Positions 5,583 through 5,586 of a DNA stretch of 5,586 bases are shown in pieces. Both the position numbers and the translations under genes were made by a program. The stretch's first letter is position 1. Every line of letters begins with the position of its first letter. The DNA comes from Fibrobacterota bacterium (GTDB lineage: Bacteria > Fibrobacterota > Chitinivibrionia > Chitinivibrionales > JANQEN01). The stretch spans positions 1-5,586 of the forward strand of contig JAUXBV010000273.1 in the NCBI GenBank assembly GCA_030619215.1. Direction: 5' to 3'. The notes beneath the pieces are model-generated. The model had not been told where the DNA came from. It saw nothing but the letters and a program-made list of their open reading frames with translations, and made no database searches.

Positions 5583-5586
5583 AATG

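Larger units (their letters stand above)
4451..5586. other. Long AT-rich intergenic region without a convincing protein gene
   Basis: About 1.1 kb lies upstream of the TPR gene. Short open frames exist on both strands (for example a 55-codon plus-strand frame from the ATG at 4758), but none has a ribosome binding site together with a recognisable product. GC-rich islands stand out at about 4664-4746, 4844-4877 and 5115-5137; in an AT-rich genome such islands often mark structured RNA or mobile repeats. The stretches 4900-5080 and 5223-5335 show nothing I can assign. Confidence 0.7.

Overview
The window holds the upstream end of a minus-strand, three-gene surface-polysaccharide (exopolysaccharide or O-antigen type) operon, preceded by about 1.1 kb of very AT-rich DNA with no convincing protein gene. 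The base composition, the membrane-anchored TPR protein, the single-pass sugar transferase and the sugar oxidoreductase suggest a Gram-negative, AT-rich bacterium, perhaps Desulfobacterota or a related phylum. No taxon-specific marker is present, so this assignment is weak.

The operon is read from right to left. A TPR-repeat protein with an N-terminal membrane anchor (2321-4450) comes first. A polyprenyl-phosphate phosphoglycosyl transferase (1090-2262) follows after 58 nt; its N-terminus looks like a degenerate GGDEF domain. After a further 90 nt comes a Gfo/Idh/MocA-family NAD(P)-dependent sugar oxidoreductase (1-999), cut by the left edge a few residues before its expected end. A plausible division of labour is that the oxidoreductase makes a modified nucleotide sugar, the transferase loads the first sugar phosphate onto the lipid carrier, and the TPR protein scaffolds assembly or export. 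The gene order resembles exosortase/PEP-CTERM-type polysaccharide loci, but no exosortase is visible here.

The region from 4451 to 5586 is the less ordinary part. It contains a compact plus-strand unit at 4625-4752: a promoter-like pair, then two stable hairpins, the second ending in six T. Both stems keep full length only through G-U pairs on the plus strand, so I read it as a small RNA of about 90 nt that I do not recognise. A weaker unit of the same layout lies at 5340-5455. The region also holds a perfect 10-bp hairpin (5115-5137) that seems to belong to a diverged dispersed repeat (second copy near 4501-4559), an AT-rich inverted repeat (5192-5222), and an 18-bp perfect palindrome at the right edge (5565-5582) that could be an operator.
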